Assembly (NCBI GenBank): GCA_027946555.1
Contig: JAPEVC010000004.1
Span: 280,525-344,524 of the forward strand
Length of the DNA: 64,000 nt
Direction: 5' to 3'
Source: Gnomoniopsis sp. IMI 355080
Taxonomy: Eukaryota; Ascomycota; Sordariomycetes; Diaporthales; Gnomoniaceae
Part shown: piece by piece, positions 1-11,645 of the stretch
Position numbering within the stretch: the stretch's first letter is position 1
Layout: each line of letters starts with the position of its first letter
The notes under the pieces: generated by a model
Database searches by the model: none
Seen by the model: only the letters and a program-made list of their open reading frames with translations
Told to the model about the DNA's origin: nothing
Position numbers and translations under genes: made by a program

Positions 1-362
1 ACGCACATAATAACAGAGCCTCACAGTGCTGCTTGCAAATCAAGTCGCAACTAAATTTGATTCTCATTCTTCCAATACCAACTGTGGTGACTCTTCAAAT
101 CCTTCGATCGCGAGTTGAACACTGTAACTTTCATCCCCCCCCTCCAAAACCTACGAGCTTCTCGCCAACTCGCAGCTTACCGAATCTTGCCCACAACTGG
201 TAATATCGCCAAAAATACAAATCGAGGATTTCTCAGCTTTTCAGCCGAGACTCTCTTCTGCACTTCAGCCGCCTTCAAACCATCACGCCGTGATCCACGA
301 GGTTACAGCGAGGCCGCGAAGTGTCGAGAGGGTCAACGTAGCACCGCATCGCCTCTGATCTC
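1..362 (+). promoter_or_regulatory. Upstream region and probable 5' leader of the IBTK-like gene
   Basis: This stretch lies directly before the ATG at 363 and has no convincing coding potential. It is pyrimidine-rich in places, for example a C run around 137-144. It could be promoter plus 5' UTR. The promoter's far end may lie outside the window. Confidence 0.45.
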
Positions 363-3300
363 ATGAGCAGCCTTTGGAGGGCTTGGGTCGATCAAGATGT
401 CGACAGGTTTCGCCGCTTGTTGGCACCCGCTGCCCACAATTCCCAGAGCGCGTCCAAGTCGAAGAGCCCTCATATAGGAAGCGGAGGAGCAACTGCCGCC
501 AGTCCCGGGGGGCTCGGTACTTCGCCTAGGACCTTTACTAAATCGCGCAAGGCTTCGGGCTTTGGCCATGGACTTGGTGGTTCTCGCGCGGGTAATACAA
601 GCTTGGGAAGGTCAGAGGTCAACAGTCGCGATCATGCCGGCCTGACCATCCTCTTACGCGCCGCCTCCACGACTTCCGAAAACGCCATCGCCTTCGTACA
701 GGCTCTACTCGAACACCCGGCAATCGACCTCCATATCCAGGATCCCGAGAGTGGCTGGAATGCCCTACACCGTGCGTTGTATGCCGGAAATATATCAATC
801 GCGAGGCTATTGCTGGACAAAGAGCGGGATTTGACTGGGCAGATTGGCGGCGCATCGGTTGCAAAAGCTGGACGTTTGATCAGAACAAAAGACCATGAAG
901 GGTTGTCTCCATTCGATCTGTACAACTCCACCATTGCCCAACGAGACTTGCAACTTCTGGTCGGCGACCAAGACTCAGATGACGGTTCAGAGGCTGAGGA
1001 TCGTGGGATCACCCAATCTCCTACCCATCATGATGCAGCAATTGGGTCGGAACTTTTCACATTTGGTAGCAACAAGAACCTGACACTTGGTCTTGGAGAT
1101 GAGGACGACAGGCAATTTCCGGAACGCGTCTATCTCCAGCGACCGACTCATCTTTTGCAAAAGTTCTATGATGAGTACTTGGAAACCGCAAGGGCAGACC
1201 TTTCCTTGTCGACTTCTTATAGCCTAAGCGAAATGCCCACATTGACCCGATATCGAGAACTGTTCGTACAGGATGTGGTGCTTTCCAAGTATCACAGCGC
1301 CATTATGACGACCGATCCCGTATCAAACTTATATGTTTGTGGCATTGGACGGGGCGGTCGGCTTGGCCTAGGAGACGAGAACACCCGTTTCAACTACACT
1401 CCCGTTCAAGGAGGACTTGCCAATAAGAAAGTGATTCAAATCGCTCTCGGTCAGAATCACAGTATGGCCGTCACAGAAGATGGTGAGTTGTGGAATTGGG
1501 GATCCAACGCGAACTACGTCTTGGGTTATTCTCTGCCTGAGCCAGCGAACAAGGGCGAGGAGCCGTTCATTGCAATGCCCCGGCAGGTTTTCGGCCCCTT
1601 GAAAAAGGAGGTCATTGTCGGTATCGCTGCTTCGACCATTCATTCGGTAGCGCATACAGGTACTGCGCTGTATTGCTGGGGCAAGAATGTTGGGCAACTC
1701 GCGCTCATGGACGCTGATTCGAGATCTCTTGAGATACAGACGACTCCGAGAAGAGTGGCAGCGTCTCTGCTCTCGGCGCCGATCGTCCAAGTCTCGGCTA
1801 TAGACAAAGCAACAACGTGTCTCTTGGCAAATCATTCGGTTATAGTCTTCACGGCTTATGGGTACAACGTCGTCAAATTCCCTTTTGGCGAAACGTTGAC
1901 AAGTCAAAATATGGGAGGGATTTCCATGTCCTCACGTTATGATCCTGAGAGGAATCGAATCAAGCATATCACATCGGGTGGTGAGACAATCGTTGCTTTG
2001 ACCGGCAGAGGGGATCTGTTCCATATGAACCTGGTTACACATAAGGCGGACGCCACCTCTTCCACTTCAACAACGAATCCATCCAAGATCAAAGGTGCTG
2101 TGAGCCAGCCTGTTTGTATCTGGACGGCTCACAAGGATGGCGTCAGCTCTGTTGATGTTGGCGAACACGGATCAGTGATTATCTCAACATTATCAGGTGC
2201 GGTTTGGCGACGTGTCAAAAGAGCCAAGGCAAAGGACTCTTTCGTCGCCGGTGCAGGCGATGCGAAGCAAAAGGACTTCAAGTTTCAACGTGTTCCGGGC
2301 ATCACTAACATCGTGACCGTACGGAGCTCAACCTTTGGGGCTTTCGCCGCTGTCCGAAAAGACGCTGAGGTCATGCGTCAGCAGATCAAAATCAGTCCCG
2401 CCACCATCTGGGCCGACCTTGCACCCCTCAACAGTCTGAAGGATTTCAAGTCTTCTGACCCGAGAACCAAGAAGACAGACAAGCTCAAGTTCTGGGATAG
2501 CAATCGACTTCAGGCCCAGCTCGGCTCCGTAGCATATGAGGTGCTCAAGTCGCCGGATCTTGACCATGATCTGCAGAGCTATTTGACAGTCTGGCGTTAC
2601 GGACATGAGGATTTGGATGTAGTCGTCTGCACCTCGTCTTCTCCGGAACTGAAGATTCCCGTTCATGGCTGGCTTCTGGCGGCACGCAGCCCGTTCCTCC
2701 GACGAAGCCTCTTTGAATGTCGCGCCCGCGCCTCTTGTGAATCACCGGAATTTCTTAATGTGGAAATGAAGGATGGCAAGGCTACCTTGACGTTCGTGGG
2801 GGTGGATATAATCTCCCTCTTGAATCTGGTCTTGTACATGTACGAAGATCGTGTAATTCCGGCTTGGAACTTCGCTCGCCAGGATCCATCTCTTGCCTAC
2901 CGGTATCGTCAAGTACGGACAGATGTGACGAAGCTAGCCTCGAGACTTGAGATGAGCAATCTGGAAGCTGCCGCCCAGAAGCAGATTGACCCAGAGAGGT
3001 CTTTGAACACAGATCTACGGGCTGCAATAGAAGACCCGGCCTTCTTTGACGATGCCGACGCCCTACTGAATCTCGATGGGGGCGATATTGCAGCCCACAG
3101 TTCTCTGCTTCGCCGGAGGAGCCCTTTCTTCGAGGCACTCTTTCACGGTCGCTCACAAGGTGCGTGGCTTGGGAGCCGCCGTGCTGAGTTGGCGTCGGAT
3201 GATATGATACCCGTTGATTTGGAGCATATTGAATTGGAGACTTTCCAATATGTCCTGCGTTATCTGTACGCCGATGTGGGCAGCGACTTGTTTGACGACG

Positions 3301-5253
3301 TTGTTTGTGACAATATTGACGACTTCTCTGATCTCGTCATGGATGTCCTGAACGTGGCTAATGAGTTGATGCTTGACCGGGTAAGTATCCAATTTTCTGA
3401 CCCTGGTCTCCCCTCTGGACATATCTGTAATGCTATGTCAATGGCTTGCTGCTTAATGCATGTCTTCACCATTGCCTTGGCATGGCACTCCAACATGTTC
3501 TATCCTACTGACATTCTGACAGCTTTCGCAAGTCTGTCAGCAAGTCATCTCTCGATTTGTCAACACTCGCAATGTAGCCCACTACCTCAACGCCATCAGT
3601 CCTTGTGCAGTAACCTCGTTCAAAGACGCCGGGCTGGAATATATCGCCCTGCAAGCAGAGAACTTCCTCGAAAACAATTTGCTCGAGAGTCTTGATGAGG
3701 AAGTCATTGAAGAACTGGACGCTATTGTCAGAGACAATCAGCTTGCTCACTACCCTTTCGCGAGGAGCGGGCGAGCCGAGCTTCTTCTTCATGAGCTAAA
3801 TCCGGAGCTCGCTCAGGATATTGAAGAGGAGAGGCAGCGCAGGGTCAAAGAAATGGCTTTCAAGGCCAATCAGAAAGAAGAGGAGAGGAAGTTGTCCTCT
3901 TCGCTCAAGGGTCGCTTCGGGAGCCTGGAGAATGCTACGTGTCATTCCCCATCTCTGGACAAGCAGTCAGGAAAGCGCAGGTCGAGCAGGAATGAGCCAT
4001 TCAGTCCTGAACTCCGGCCCAAGTCGACTCAAGTTGATCTCATGTTCGATATGGACGACGATGAAGGTCCGGTCGACAGTCCATCTGTCCGCCCACAGCG
4101 ATTGTTGGATGGAAACAACCAATCGGAAATAGATTCGCTCCCTCCGCTCTCAGGATTCCAACGCGATGAGAAACAGAAAGTCATCGCGCGATCTCCCTTG
4201 CACTCCTCCCCAGCTAGGACAACTCCCATACAGTCGAATTATGCTGCACAACCGGCGGTCACGACTCCTGGAAAGTCCAGCAATCCGTGGGCCCCCGCTG
4301 TGCTTCCCACTGCTAAAATTGATCTTCGCAAGCTAATGGGTGAATCTACCGGCCCTTCAGCTCTCTCCGCGGGGCTAGCTGCACAGAAGGCAAAAGATGC
4401 AGCGAAGCCACAACAGACAAAGGTATCACAGAAGGAGCGAAAGAAACAACAGCAACTTCAAGCTGAACAAGCTGCGAGGGCCGCTTTAGCGCCACCGGCC
4501 GTGGCTTGGGAGAAGCCAATTGCTGATGCCACATCTTCGCCATGGAAGACGGTGTCGAGTGCTCCCAAGTCCTCGCTCAAGGAATTCAAGACAGAGCCAT
4601 TGACGACAGTTCCACCAAATCCAAAACCTCTCTTGGTTGCTGATGCATCAGCCAAATCTATTGCTCGGCGTACTCAATCCCCGGACACCAGGCACTCCGG
4701 CCAGTCTCGCACGCCAACCACAACGACCCAGGTCCGGCCTTCTCCGAAGCAAAAGACATCGCATACCACGTCCACATTCTCTGCAGATGACCCGTCCAAA
4801 CCAATCACACCACACTCTAAGTCCTACATCAAGCCAGCATCCAAGTCTGAATCTACTCTTGGACTTAGCATGGCCGACATCTTCGATTTGGAGAGACGCA
4901 AGCAGGAGGCGGTCAAAGAGGCCGCTGCTAAGCGTAGCCTGATGGAAATTCAGCAAGAACAAGAATTTTCGATTTGGTGGGAGGAGGAGTCGCGGCGCAC
5001 CCAGGAAGAGGAGGCTAGGAGACTAGCCAGCCAGAAAGAGAGAGAGGAGGGTAAGGCCAGGGGACGGAGAGGCCGAAGTGGCAAGGCGGCCCGGGGCGGT
5101 CGCGGAGGGGGTGCAGGCCCATCGAGTGAGGCTATGGCGAGCACTACGGCTGCCGAAGGTGCGACGGCAAGGCAACAAGGCCAAGAGTCAGGGAGGGGAC
5201 GTAATAATAGAAGGGCAAGAGGTCGAGGTGGTGCTGCAAGAGCTGCAACGTGA
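363..5253 (+). CDS. IBTK-like protein with ankyrin, RCC1 and two BTB domains
   Basis: Two exons, 363-3380 and 3523-5253, give 1582 residues. The 142-base intron starts GTAAGT and ends ACAG; both exons are in phase 0. Ankyrin-like repeats lie at about residues 90-170. RCC1 repeats follow at about 229-485, with motifs such as GSNKNLTLGLGD and GIGRGGRLGLGD. Two BTB/POZ domains lie at about 745-860 and 895-1030. The last 550 residues are low complexity, with a charged helix near 4880-5040 and an arginine-glycine-rich end. This order matches the inhibitor-of-Bruton-kinase (IBTK) family. Animal members act as CUL3 substrate adaptors, so a ubiquitin-ligase adaptor role is an inference. Fungi lack Bruton kinase, so the family name should not be read as function. 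The first ATG in frame after a stop was taken as start. Confidence 0.88.
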
Positions 5254-5541
5254 AGCACTAGCCTTGATGGTGAATGCACAAGCGAAAAGTATGCCACGGA
5301 TCGCCTTTAAACTTTGGAAGTTGATCATTCTTCCGTCACGCAGATATAGAGAGACTTTGTGCCGCGCAAGTGCCCTCCTTCTACTTATAGACGGCTTGGG
5401 GTCTATGATGTATGCATATTTGTACATAATCTATTTTTCAGTATATATGAAGCCAAGTGGAACTGTCTAGAGAACAAATCGAATCCCACGGGATAGCTTG
5501 ACAGGGGATCGTGTTACACAGCAGCATTCTCTTCTCTCGAC

Positions 5542-6598
5542 CTAGTACGTGGCCGGGGTCGTGCCTAACCTTCCACCGTCGACAACGACCACATTCCCAT
5601 TGCAATACGCCCCGGCCTTTGAGACCATATACAATACTGTTCCGGCCATATCGCTCTCATCTCCTGTCCGTCCCAGCGGCACCGCATTCTTGTCAATGGG
5701 CACCGACTCCCCGCTTCCCGGGTCGCCCCCATAACCCTTCACGATCGGCGCGCTCATTTCGCTCGGAAAGAGCCCTGGCGCAAGACAGTTCGCCCGGATC
5801 CCCCACGTCGGCAGCACCACTGCCAACTGCTTGGTGGCATGCGTCGCGGCGGCCTTGCTCTGCCCGTACGCATACCCACCAGGTGCTTTGCGGTTGAACC
5901 CCCCGATGCTGCTGGTCACCACCACCTGGCTGCTCCAGCTGAGGTTGCCCGCCTTGTTGCCCTTGTCCAGCAGCTCCAGGCACGCCATGGCCGTGTACCA
6001 TACGCTTGTTGCGTTGACGCTAAAGGTGCGCTCGTACTCGGCCATCGGGACGGCCAGGTGCTGCGCGGCCCAGTCTTTGATGGAGGGCGGCGCCGTCGTC
6101 CCCGCTGCGACGGACGGCGCTGGCACCTGTGGCCCGGCCACACCGCTGTTGCAGAGGAGGAGGTTGAGGTACCCCGCGTCTTTCTCGATGTGGGCGACGA
6201 GTGCGGTAAGTGAGTCCTGGGACGTTACGTCACAGGTGATGGGCACGACGACGTCTGGTTTGCCAATGCTGGCGATTGCTGATTGCAGGACGTCGAGACG
6301 GCGCCCGGCGATGTAGACTTTGGCGGCGCCGGCATTGGCTATGGCACGGGCCATCATGAGGCCAATACCTGTGCCGCCGCCGGTGACCTACAGATGTTCC
6401 TGATCAGCAACCTTGGAAGAGTGACCGCGAGATCTTGGGAGGTCTGAGACAGAGCGATGAAATCAAGGAGACGGCGAACATAAGCCAGACTCGAGCTTCT
6501 GAGATGCGCTGTATGTTACAAGGAAAGAAATTGAGATTACACACCAGAGCCACCATTCCCTTCACTGAAAACAAATCTGCCGTGTTTGTGGAAGCCAT
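5542..6598 (-). CDS. Short-chain dehydrogenase/reductase (SDR)
   Basis: Two exons, 6598-6545 and 6387-5542 read leftward, give 299 residues. The 157-base intron starts GTGTGT and ends TGTAG. The join rebuilds the NAD(P)-binding motif TGGGTGIG right after a beta strand (MVALV). The classical SDR catalytic set is present: serine in VTSSIGG (about 177-178) and Tyr192-x3-Lys196 in YGQSK. The C-terminus VVVVDGG is typical. The family reduces or oxidises small alcohols, ketones or acyl carriers. Overall it resembles fungal proteins annotated as RhlG/FabG-like 3-oxoacyl reductases, but the substrate cannot be told. It converges on the IBTK-like gene, 288 bases away. Confidence 0.9.
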
Positions 6599-7208
6599 AG
6601 TCTCGCTCTCGAGAGCTTATACAGCAAAACGTTTGGGCAATCTGAATCGGTACTTTAAGTAATGTACGAGGGAGAAATGAAGACGTGCCCAGAAATAACG
6701 GGCAGCAGTTCTATGAAAATAGAAATGATGAAAGTTAAAATCTATCACAGACAAAAGACCGTTCTGATGACGGGACGATAGTGAGTGACTATACGTAGCT
6801 CGGCGTTTTATAAACCGCCCCGCTATAGCTACGATAGCGTGATTGACGTCGTAGTTGCGCAGGTGCCGGGCAGCCTCCGACAATCGGTTCTTTTCTTAGA
6901 GTTCGCATCGGTGCATAACGAAACTTTATGAATGCCCCAACGGTTGTTTCCATTTGGATGAGATTTGACTATATGAGCATCTCGGCTGTACATGTGAGGA
7001 TGGTGACGCCGGTCAGTGGTCTCACCGGGAGTCTCAGCACTCAAGACCCGGCTCCTCCGTTCGCTCCCACAATTGATGGTGGAGTCACGAGAATCAAAAT
7101 GCCAGTCCGGAACAATATGCTTTCATTCCCACCAGGTGCCATTGTCTTGTGGAGATTGCTCCAAAGTGACTGATAGGCTATGGATATGTCGTACGTACTG
7201 GGTATCAC
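6599..7208. other. Intergenic region between SDR and BUD22 genes
   Basis: This 610-base space holds the SDR promoter side and the BUD22 3' side. Short open frames here show no family signal and no clear codon bias. Nothing else is seen. Confidence 0.5.
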
Positions 7209-8691
7209 TCAATCAAAAACAACCCGCTTGCCCTGGTAAACCGCCGCCTCCTGCGCCTCCTGCGCTTTCTTCTTGGCCTCCCAAGATGCATGCAGTGGGC
7301 CCTCGTTGTCTTTCTTCGTCGGAGGTTTAGGGCGTCGGGGCTCCTGCTCGCCGTCGTCTTTGTGTCCCTGATTCTTTTCGAAGGGCGTCCGGACGCCCTT
7401 CTTCCAGGGTGTCCTCTCGTTGCCGCCAACTGCTCCACGCTTCAAATCCCAACCATCATCTCGACCTGCCTTCGCCTTAGCCAAGTGCTTGGCTTTGTCC
7501 TTGAACTTCTTTTCAGCAATCGCCTGTCGTGCTCGCTGGCCTCGTCTATTCTTGCGTGTCGGTGCGATGTCAATATCGGAAGCTTCGGATTCTGAGCCGG
7601 AGATGTAGCCTCCCATCAGACTAGGGAGATAATGAGTATCCTTGATTTTGGTCGGAGCTCCCTTCTTAGCCTCCTTACGAGCCTTGGGCGGAGGAGATAC
7701 GGCAGAGGAGTCTGATTCCTCCTCGTCCTCGTCCTCGTCCTCGCCCTCGTCCTGTGAGGCTTCGTCCTCTGTTGCCTCTTGTTCTGATCCAGAATCACCA
7801 AGAGAAATATCATCATCTGAGCCCTCTGATGCAGACATATCGGTGATCTCCATTGGATCCAGCTCTTCGTTGGCCGTGTCATACTCGTCGTCATCCGAGC
7901 TGCCAAGCCGATCGTTGAATCGCGACACAACTTTCTCCTCCTTCTCCTCGACCTCTTCGTCACTCTCGTCATCGTCGTCATCCGAGAATCCGTTGAACTC
8001 TGTTTCCTCTTCATCAGACCCTTCGCCACCCTCTGCCAACCTCCTGTCCTGCGTCTGAGCCACCTCATGCACGACTCTCTTTTCTGCCTTCGTCTTGGGG
8101 TCGATTGTCCTGTCGGCTGGTTGCTCTTCGGGGTCTCTTCTTGCAGTAGCCTCGGCCTTCTTGTCGCCCTTCTTCAGCTTTCCCTTCTTGTCTGGGACAG
8201 GAACATGTAAGATTCGACAAATGTCGGCCACTGCCTTGTCAAGGGCCTCTCGGACCTTGGGCTGGTTGTAGAGCGCACTGGTGACATTGTGGAGGAGCGA
8301 CTTCTCTTCCTCGGAGATTTCCGGTTTCGGCACGCCATTCTTGACGTCGTCGGGTAGCTTCGGTGACTCGGCGACGGCCTTGATCTTCAACAGCGAGGCA
8401 CAGAGGTGTGCATAGGCGGCGGAGTGCAGATCGACAGACTGGAAAGTTGTGAGCTTTCGTCATACGCAGGTAGTCCGTTATTGCCCGTAATCAATTTGTA
8501 CTAACCTTCAACACGACAATCTCTTTCTCAATTCTAGCCCGCTTCTCAGGTGTCGACTTTGGGTCGCGCTGTCGCTTGGCCATGCGCTGCCTCTCAAACC
8601 CCTTGGCCGCCTTGAGCGTGCGCGAGAGCTCCTGGTGGTGGTGTACCAGCCTCTCCTCAAGAACATCTTCTTCTCTCTTCCGTTTGGGCAT
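7209..8691 (-). CDS. BUD22: BUD22 family ribosome biogenesis protein
   Basis: Two exons, 8691-8506 and 8438-7209 read leftward, give 471 residues. The intron (67 bases) starts GTTAGT and ends TCCAG. The N-terminus (MPKRKREED) is a basic helical region. The centre is very acidic with many D/E/S runs. The C-terminus has the BUD22 signature, LHASWEAKKK followed by a final KRVVFD. In yeast Bud22 is a nucleolar factor needed for 18S rRNA processing and 40S production. It is divergent from CDC31. The start ATG is chosen because it begins the conserved basic helix. Confidence 0.9.
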
Positions 8692-9503
8692 CTTGTTGTC
8701 AGTTGCTGGTGTGGCGTTGGGTGGGCAAGCAAACAAAGGCTGATGGAAGTATCCGACACTTTTTCTGTGGAGTTGCCTGCCAAAGGAATTCGAGAATGTA
8801 GATCGATAGTGCACTAACAGGACAACTAATTTTCTTGGAATAATCGCAATAACAAGGTATCGAGAACCTTCCACACCCTGCAATCACCCCGACAGTCCGG
8901 GCAGGCAAAGCCCTGCCTCCAAGTCGCGTTCGAATCGCGTCAAGTTTGCTCCACCGGCGACCGCAAGCCAGATCCAAAAGCTCCTGTGCTTCGAGGACGG
9001 GAACAGAGACGAGATCCAGGATCCTCCCCCTTCGGCCTCAGTGCAGGTTCGGCATCTCCCTCTCAAAGCCGGAAGCAAGCACCAGCGCTCCCACCTTCCC
9101 GAGCGAGGCTTCATTCTCTCACGACAAAAGAACAAAGAAAACACGCGACCGGCCTCGAAACAGTTCTCGACGGCCCTCGAAGTTCCACTTCACCGTGTGC
9201 AGTGCGCACGCGCATGATGATCGGCTTCAAGATACTTTCGACTCAATCGCTCTCTGGAATATTTGCTCTCTCTTGAGGCTATTACTGCTGCCGCTACAAT
9301 TTCCACCTCGACAAAATCGACGCGACACTGTGTTTTCACGATAACCCCCATTCAACTATTCCTCTCATGTACTCGACCTTGCTCCACCAAATAGCTGAAG
9401 ACTCGATCCGGTCCTACATCCAGGAGCTTCGCCTTATCTGACCTGATTTTCCCCCGGCGCATACAGCTATTCCGCCGCATCATTCCAAACAGCGTTTTTC
9501 AAA
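8692..9503. promoter_or_regulatory. Divergent intergenic region BUD22/CDC31
   Basis: These 812 bases separate two start codons pointing away from each other, so the promoters and 5' leaders of both genes must lie here. Open frames in it (for example 8946-9344 on +) show no recognisable protein. No specific factor site is claimed. Confidence 0.5.
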
Positions 9504-10118
9504 ATGATGACCACACGTAACGTCAATCAGCTACCAACCCATGGGGCACCGTCAAGAGATGACTTTGCCAAACTCGACGAAAGACAAAGGGTTCAAATAA
9601 ATGATGTTGTGCGTTCCGCTTCGAGGCCCCAGCTCGGCCTAGAACTCTAACTAACACCGCGCTCCCACCAGTTTTCCGTGTTCGATGTCAACAAAGATGG
9701 CCGCCTCGATTACCATGAGCTCCGCTTCTGCCTGCGCGCATTAGGCTTCGAGTTGCCCAAAGCCGAAACATACCCTTACCTCGTGCGCTACGGCATCCAG
9801 CCCATCGACTGGGATCCGAAACGAGAGTGCACGCCGGTCTGGCGCGAGTTCACATTGCCCATTTGGCAGGGAATTGCGGGCACGCTCATGTACAACCGAG
9901 ATCCGGTCGAAGAGTGCCATCGCGCTTTTAAGCTGTTCGATGTCGATGGCAAGGGCGTCATAACGCTGGAGGATCTGCGACGGACGATGCGCGAGATCGG
10001 GCAAAGCATGGAGGAGCAGGAGTTGCAGTCAATGATTAAGGAGTTTGACAGCGAAGGAAAGGGAGGCGTGAATGTGGATGAGTTTACGAAGATTATGATG
10101 ACCAGGAAGCAGAAGTAG
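9504..10118 (+). CDS. cdc31: Centrin / CDC31, EF-hand protein of the spindle pole body
   Basis: Two exons, 9504-9608 and 9672-10118, give 183 residues. The 63-base intron starts GTGCGT and ends CCAG. It interrupts the code just before the first EF-hand. EF-hand 1 has a good calcium loop (D40, N42, D44, E51). The second is degenerate, and the third (DVDGKGVITLED) and fourth (DSEGKGGVNVDE) are recognisable. Length, spacing and the RALGFELPK linker fit centrin. CDC31 acts in spindle pole duplication and, in yeast, also in mRNA export and DNA repair complexes. Confidence 0.92.
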
Positions 10119-10430
10119 GGCTCTACGACTGGTGCTGGTAACGTGAAGGAGGGCCAGGGAAGATCTGGAAAGGGCATCAGCAGGTGAAGGGTTTGCGGCA
10201 GGCGTGCGCTGTGAAAGACGAGGAAGCCGGAAGAACGACGTTACCGAACGAGGTCATCTACAAAAACCTCGAAGAAGAGCAAGGGGGTGTGTGGTACGCA
10301 TGCGAAAGGACACAAACAGCTGTCCCGACGCGACTTATTCTGTCATATTTTCCGTTTATCTATGTATTTCATCCGCCGGCGTCAAGGGCTGCAATCATAA
10401 CTATTGCATTGGGTACTCCCTCAAGCATCT
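10119..10430. other. Convergent 3' intergenic region
   Basis: 312 bases between the stop codons of CDC31 and the DUF1295 gene. It should hold both 3' UTRs. No coding signal is seen. Confidence 0.5.
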
Positions 10431-11645
10431 TCAGGCAAATATTTTCGGGAAAAATTTGGGCGTATTTGCCTTCCACTCCTGGTAATCCTTCCTGTCGCCG
10501 TATCGTTTATCATATTTGTTCTCCGATAGAGGGATGCCAGAAACTTGCGTCACGAGGAACGTCGTGAAGATAGCTGTGGTTCATTAGCGCACTGCGGAGC
10601 TCAGAGCAAGGTCATAGATCTGTCGAGGACAGAGGTATTCCCAGCACGAACATAAACGAACGGTACGTACGGCTGATATACGCCATGGATAGCGCAGCGA
10701 GGAGGCCGCCAGGGCCGCCACTCAGTCCAATGGCGCTTTGAATGGGTGCGCTGACGAGTGAGCCCGCGGCCACTGTAGCCAGACCGGTCCACAAAGTCGA
10801 CTCGCCAAAGTAATTTGGGAAACGACTGCATGAAAAAATCAGCACCTCAGCCCAAGCAACATCAGTCGAAAAGGGCACAACTCACCTCCGCTGCCATAGT
10901 CCCCGGGTCATAAACTCCTCGCTGTGCTTCTTCTCCCTCTTCTCCCGCATCCACTGACTCTTTTGCCGATCCGCAACCACCTCCATCGTGATGCCGCCTA
11001 TCCACAGCGCAACGCCCAGCACGTCCGTGAATTTGACACCGGGCACGGCCGAGAAGGCGCTCGCGGGCACCGAGTTCAGCGCCACGACGGGGAGGCAGAT
11101 GAGCGAGCACCACGTGGCTTGGGCCATCCAGGCCGCAAAGAACTTGGGTGGGGACTTCTTCAACTCATCGAAACGCGAGTCGGACCCGGTCTGGAGCACG
11201 CGCTGGAAGAGATACGATCCCACTGTGGTGTGGTGCTGTTAGCTATAGTTGTTGCTATTGAGGAGGGGCAAAAGAAGATTGGGGGGAGAGGGGGTGTTGG
11301 CGTACGCCGGACAGCCCATATTGTCACCGCCGCTGTGAGTGCGACTTGGCGCCAGTTCAAGCTGGCCGCGCTCGGGTTCGTGAACGGCGCGAGTAAGCTG
11401 GGAAGCGGTCCGGCGGCGCCTCCGGCATACTTGGCGCGCAGCGCGGGCAGGTAGAGACTCAATGCCACCACGGAGATGTTTGTCAGGGCGCCACTCAAGT
11501 CATAGAAGCGCTCGCTCTGGACTGCTACCGAGGGCACTGCGAAGGCGGCTTGGATTGCAAAAGCGGCACCAATAGATGGGACAGCAGTCCGGAGGAAGGG
11601 CGAAGAGAAGTTGGTGAGGTGGAGGAGTCGCTGAATGAGTGTCAT
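10431..11645 (-). CDS. DUF1295 / steroid 5-alpha-reductase-like membrane protein
   Basis: Four exons read leftward: 11645-11306, 11222-10886, 10825-10671 and 10573-10431, giving 324 residues. All junctions are GT-AG and keep frame. The third join rebuilds LWQRSRFPNYFGE, the family hallmark. The fourth exon restores the normal ending (VSGIPLSENKYDKRYGD, then a lysine-rich tail); without it the protein would stop early in an odd sequence. Several hydrophobic segments predict a multi-pass membrane protein. Related enzymes are NAD(P)H-dependent lipid or sterol reductases of the ER or mitochondria. The substrate here is unknown. Confidence 0.85.

Noticed and set aside
8928..8936. GTTCGAATC, resembling a tRNA B box
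   Set aside because: No matching A box or foldable acceptor stem is found at the right distance.
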